Below are positions 59,401-64,000 of a DNA stretch of 64,000 nucleotides, one piece after another. This stretch comes from Nissolia schottii. Lineage: Eukaryota > Streptophyta > Magnoliopsida > Fabales > Fabaceae. Position numbers and translations under genes: made by a program. The first letter of the stretch is position 1, and each line of letters starts with the position of its first letter. The notes under the pieces are model-generated. The model was not told the origin of the DNA and made no database searches. It was given only the letters and a program-made list of their open reading frames with translations. The stretch lies in assembly GCA_003254905.1 (NCBI GenBank), contig QANU01056500.1:58002-122001 (forward strand), read 5' to 3'.

Positions 59401-61729
59401 TGTAACACCCTAGCTAGCTAGTCTACGCTTAAGTCGTAAACTCGCTTGCTAAGTTGTTATCTGCTTTGGTTGGGATGATACTTAGTCCCGCTTATTCGTT
59501 GAAAAGTAGAGTTACTTGGAAAATAAGGACCCATTTTTAACTTTCTTCTATATCTTATAGCATAAAGTAGGAGCCTTGTAGTTCATAGAACATGTAATGC
59601 GAGCAATAACATGCTTAGCTAACATTGATAAGAGGTACTAAACAATCCAACATAACATCCACCACAGGTCCATAACACATGTTCACAACCAGATACACAA
59701 GTATTGAGATAGCTCTTACATACAAACATTTAGTACCGCAAAATTCCTATCACATATAATCTACTAACTAAATGCCTACTCTTCGGCTCACTCTTTTGGA
59801 TATGGCTCCTCCTTATGCTGCTCTTGTCCCTGCTCCATATCAGGTCCTGCCTCTGGAATCATAAAGGAGTGGGGAATGAGAACACTGCGTTCTCAGTGGG
59901 AAACCTTAGTCGTTATAACTCATTTTATACCCAATTATGATTCCGCCGCTCAGGGATCTCTAGGTGTTACAGTTATACTAAAGTCCTACTAGTTATGAAT
60001 GTCTATACTAAGCCTGAGCAGCTTTACTTATGTTTCTAGGTGCTCGGGGGATCTATTCTTCATTATCTACGTCATCTGTCTGCTAATCTAGTTCCTAACT
60101 CAAACATCATCGTACGATTCCCATAACTATACTACTACATCAAAATCCTCATCATACAATTCACATAGCTACACTACTACATCATCATCATCATCTTTGG
60201 AAATTCATTTGAAATTTATTTTACTCCCGCAGTATAAGGCAAGCCTTAGTAGCGGTTCCGCCCTCTTTCCTTGTAGCTGCGGCCACACGCTACAACCACA
60301 TATTACAGCCCACATCGTGGCGGCTAGGTTGCGCTAAACCTGAAGGGTTTCACCTGCAGTGTCTTAACCCCGTAATTCTCACCAACCACGACCGAGGTGA
60401 CCATCAAACGGATGATGTGCGGTCAAACCTACGACTCGACCAGAACTAAGACCTTCCTCAAAAGTCGAGCCCTCGGCCCTTCTAGAGGGGGTTTTTCCAT
60501 CATCATCATCATCGTCATCATGTGTACAGTTCAATGGTTGATGCAACTGTTCATCATCATAAACACTTTCCTAGGCATCTAGCACAATATTTCACATAAT
60601 TTCAGGCTCAACATCTTCATAAACATAAACCAGCCTAATTCTAACCATTATTCCAATAAATTACCAGACCTGCAGAAGCTTCTAGATACAAGTATAATTG
60701 ATAGAAACCTTCAAGAACATTATTTAGCCATTAAAACCTAACATATTTTAACACCAAACATAGCACAACCATCATCATAAGCAATTTTCTAGGTATTTAT
60801 CATAATATTTCACATCATAAGGAATATAATTTCATGTCTCATAATCATTTCTCATCATAAATCCAACATAGCTCTAACAAGTAGTTCATAATCATCAAGC
60901 ATGCATAGGTCTCCATAATTAAACATAATCATTTATAATTATCAAGAATATTATCAAACAATTAAACCTAATATAATCTATCACAAAACATATCACAAAC
61001 ATCATCAAACATCTTAGAACCACATAGACAGTGGTTAGAACGGTTTACCCACTTTTTTGAGTGTTTTGAAAGTTGCGAGAAAAGACTCCTGCGAACCTTG
61101 AGGCGATCGTGCTATTTTTTCTGAGTCCAACGGCGTAACCGCAGAGCGCACGAACGGAACAAAAATATATTTAGCAGTTATAAACATTGGGGTGCTTCCC
61201 CTGGCCTTCGAAGGCCTTATATGTATTATGTGTGTGTGTGTGTGTGTAGGTGATGCTATGCCGCCTCAGTTGATATTAATTATTATTTTATTATATATTA
61301 TTATTATTATATTATTATTATATATAAATATCTTAGCTAAAGGATAACCCTTAAGGTTTCCTATCCTGTTCCGATCATGTTTGATCGCGTTTTGTTCCTA
61401 ATTGTCAGTGTACGAATGTCCTAAAAATATTTCGGACATACCGTCGTGATCTATTAATTTTTCTTATTAATATTTTAATTTTTTTTGAGGCATTCTTGAA
61501 TTTATTTTCATATTAGTGTATTTTACGGACTCTTTTGAGTCGTAATTAAATTTTAATAATAACTGAAAATCGACTCGAACTTCACATGACTCCACGAGAT
61601 CGCAAAATTATTATTTTTGGCTAATATTTCAGGGATTAAAGTTAATAATTAAATTTTTCAATCCTATTAATTTACTCTTATTTATCTATTATGCGAAATC
61701 TTCGTAAAGGAAAAATTCAGAATGTTACA
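59401..61729. mobile_element. Solo LTR of the Ty3/gypsy-like family (copy 3 of 3), 2329 bp
   Basis: It starts TGTAACACCCTAGC and ends AGAATGTTACA, inverted-complement ends, and is flanked by a perfect 5-bp duplication TTTAA (59396-59400 and 61730-61734). No internal region remains, so it is a solo LTR. It shares its start, the 'ctcagtgggaaaccttag' block, the 'acatagacagtgg' block and the 3' 300 bases with the copies at 20286 and at the window start. It lies only about 10 bases after the TRIM. It is a fossil with no coding sequence of its own. Confidence 0.85.
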
Positions 61730-61785
61730 TTTAACATCCTCTATGGTAGAGGAAAGAATTTCTCCTCTAAAACCCTATAATTTAT

Positions 61786-62051
61786 AGTCTTTGTTTTGAA
61801 ATAGTTGTCCACCTTCTTATTTTGATGCATTTTAAAATAGTTGTCAACTTATTAAGTTTAGACATTAATTATTATTTTTTTTCTTAACCTATCCTTATTA
61901 AATAAACTATTTCTCTCATACTTATTTACTATAATAATTTTAATCACTCGCTATAGATAAAAATAATTAGATAAAATATTATCAATTTTTTTATTTTCAC
62001 ATTTTTTAAATATCTATTTAAAAAAAAACAGACACTTAAATAGAGAGGGAG
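61786..62051. mobile_element. Stowaway-like MITE, decayed
   Basis: The right end GAGAGGGAG is followed by TA and reads CTCCCTCTC when inverted, the Stowaway/Tc1-mariner terminal style. The left side, 'tctttgttttgaaatagttgtcc' after TA at 61784, matches the usual inner part but has lost the CTCCC start. It is AT-rich inside, 266 bp, with TA on both sides. Confidence 0.5.
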
Positions 62052-62053
62052 TA

Positions 62054-63780
62054 ACCAAGAGTATAAGAGCTATTTAGGAGTATACTAAACGAACCACTTC
62101 ACAACGTATTTTTCGAGAATATAGAACTGGGGAGTGGGAAAGCAATAATCAGGTTGGAGTTTGGGCGTCTGTTTCGTGACTCATTGGTCAATTTATGGAT
62201 AGATAAAAATGAGTGCACTTGAGTCTCGATGAAACGAACCCTTTTAACATTGGGCAAAATGCTCTGAATCGTGGTGGATCCCTCAACAATCAAAACTTTT
62301 TATCCTTTTCCTTTCTTAACAAGAAAAGCCCTTATTAAAGTCTTCTAAGCTTGCCAATAAATTGTACCCCAAGTGATTTTTTTTAGCCATGTTATTCGTA
62401 TTCATTTTAATTTTAATGTGATGCGATGTTGTATTAAGTATCATAAGGTAAGATTTTTTTGTAATACGGACACTATTAAAATAGCATTTTACAATGAATG
62501 ACAAGTGATTTTACACAATATTTCATGTATAATAAATAAGTATAGAACTAGTAACATTTTTCTTCCTTTTGAAGGCAAACTAATAATGCGACCAATTTGT
62601 GTGCAAGGAAGAGTGCGCGCAATGATTCTTCACCAATCCACATTCTACAATCAACAACATATATTATCCGAAAGGATCCCACAAACGAAAACATGGGACA
62701 CAACGGACAGAAGAAGCTATCATCACTTAGTTTTAATGGAAAATATCAACCAATTACAATTATATATATATTTTTTAGGTTATATTGCAGTACTAGCCGA
62801 ATAAGTTGGTCACAAAACTATAGCAGTACCATCATACAGTCAAAAAAATAATTAGAATTTTAACAAAAAAAATGGAATAATTACTAAATAAGTTAAGTTA
62901 ATATTACTCACTTATCATGTAAATCTATAAATATATATTTAGAATTAATATAACTCACTTCGTGTTGAATGTGTGTTTACATAAACAAAAGAGAACATAG
63001 GGTTTAACATAACATGTAAAATACCACAGTTGGTAGACTGGCTATATTTGGGGTTTGGTTGGTGTTGGCTTCAGGGTCAACAATGAGGTTGTTAAAACGT
63101 CACAAATTTAACTCAGAAATAAGAAAATGTATCTGAAATTGTCAATTGTTTGTCACGTCATGCCCCATGCTATAGGTGAAACACTTAAATAATAGTGTGC
63201 CCTACCAGTCGGTGGTACCCTATTCCAACACTGGTTAAAGGACAAAACCACCTCGGTACATCTTTGTTCCTGTTTTTAATTTCTGCTCTTTAACGAAAGC
63301 TTTCATCCTCGTATTGGTCAAGTTAAATAAATATAGAATGAGGAAACCTTTAACAATGCACTTGGTGTTGTGGGTCAAGTTCTTCGTAAGTTATAAAAAT
63401 AATTAGGTTAATTATTGAAATTGTTAAAAATGAGTTAAATTAATTATTTGATATTAATTAAATTAATCTCTTTTAAAAATTAATTTAAAAAATAAATTTT
63501 TTTATGTTATTTTTTTCACATGACTTATCACAAAGTCATATGTTATTTTATACATTAATATATTTATTATTTATGTCATATATGAATTTTATTTTTTAAT
63601 TAATTGTGTAAAATCACACATAAACTTATTATTAAAAAAAAAGATTTTATTTTCATTAAAAAAATTACAAGTGAATGATTAATATAATTATTTTTTATAT
63701 TTAGAGATAAATCAGACAAATATTACTACCAATTTTAAGGACAATTTTTTTTTTTAAAAAAAGTTAAATTTAAAAGGTGG
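62054..63780. other. AT-rich spacer
   Basis: No gene or element is supported. The sequence is strongly AT-rich, especially 63400-63780. Confidence 0.5.
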
Positions 63781-63859
63781 GGGGTGATGTAGTGCAGGAT
63801 AGGCTAATGAAAAGAGAGCGGGGAGGGTAATTGTAGAGGAGCCACGTAACTTGTAAGGA

Positions 63860-63867
63860 CACGTGGC
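63860..63867 (+). promoter_or_regulatory. G-box/ABRE CACGTGGC near the right edge
   Basis: CACGTGGC within GGACACGTGGCG is an exact ABA-response type G-box. CCACGTAAC lies 17 bases before it. The GC content rises here after a long AT-rich stretch, so this may be the promoter of a plus-strand gene just beyond 64000. That gene is not in view. Confidence 0.45.
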
Positions 63868-64000
63868 GTAATGTAGTTGGTGTTCCAGAAATCGGCGGGT
63901 GGAAAACAAAGGAGCTGATCCCTCTCACTTTCCCTTTGTATTGGACAATGGACACAAGAAAACAATGTGTCGAAGCAAATTCCGCAGCACTCAGAAAAGT

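Noticed and set aside
60305-60318. CCCACATCG resembling a USE inside the solo LTR
   Set aside because: It lacks the full 11-base consensus context, and no TATA lies at 23-24 or 33-34 nt.
1-64000. CRISPR arrays, operons, bacterial toxin or defence systems, viral genomes
   Set aside because: The window is plant nuclear DNA. No regularly spaced repeats with unique spacers were seen; the only short tandem repeat of note is the 33-bp one inside the TRIM.

Overview
This window is nuclear DNA from a flowering plant, most likely a dicot and plausibly a papilionoid legume. The legume placement is inference from overall character. The plant origin is firm: multi-exon genes with GT-AG introns, plant-specific families, and plant-type transposons. 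Five protein-coding host genes are supported, and all five have exon models that close without a frame problem. They are a small EAR-motif protein (9397-10498, +), a beta-tubulin (14981-18008, -), a PSI/PSK-simulator protein with DUF3475 and DUF668 (27306-31745, +), a thaumatin-like protein with a probable GPI-anchor tail (35906-38354, +), and the ER chaperone endoplasmin/HSP90.7 ending in KDEL (48942-53654, -).

Layout. 1-2408 is the 3' part of a long LTR cut by the window edge. 2409-7676 is a decayed Helitron with RPA1-like and PIF1-helicase remains and a clear 3' hairpin plus CTAG terminus; a 613-bp hAT-type element sits inside its helicase gene. 7677-14740 holds the EAR gene between AT-rich spacers with hAT-type MITEs. 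The tubulin gene follows. 20286-24117 is a second copy of the same long LTR. The PSI gene follows a CT/GGT-rich tract. 32543-32780 holds a probable snRNA-type noncoding RNA gene on the minus strand. 34099-35242 is a MULE-like element with long inverted ends. The thaumatin gene is next, then an empty 3.9-kb spacer. 42257-47254 is a decayed Ty1/copia element with both LTRs and a 5-bp target duplication, followed by a short tRNA-Leu-derived SINE. Endoplasmin and its promoter occupy 48.9-54.0 kb. 54545-57212 is a TAT-like LTR derivative with an antisense coding remnant, 58523-59386 is a TRIM-type element, and 59401-61729 is a third copy of the long LTR with a perfect 5-bp target duplication. The last 2 kb is AT-rich spacer, ending in sequence that resembles the promoter of a gene beyond the edge.

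The host genes are unrelated housekeeping, stress and signalling genes with no operon-like logic. The two most notable points are these. First, the unidentified snRNA-type gene has a perfect upstream sequence element, a TATA box at the 33-nt spacing typical of plant Pol II snRNA genes, a 141-nt body closed by a long stem, and a match to the plant snRNA 3' box. Second, the endoplasmin promoter carries two exact ERSE-I sites (CCAAT-N9-CCACG) and a UPRE-like TGACGTGG, so regulation by the unfolded protein response can be read directly from the sequence.
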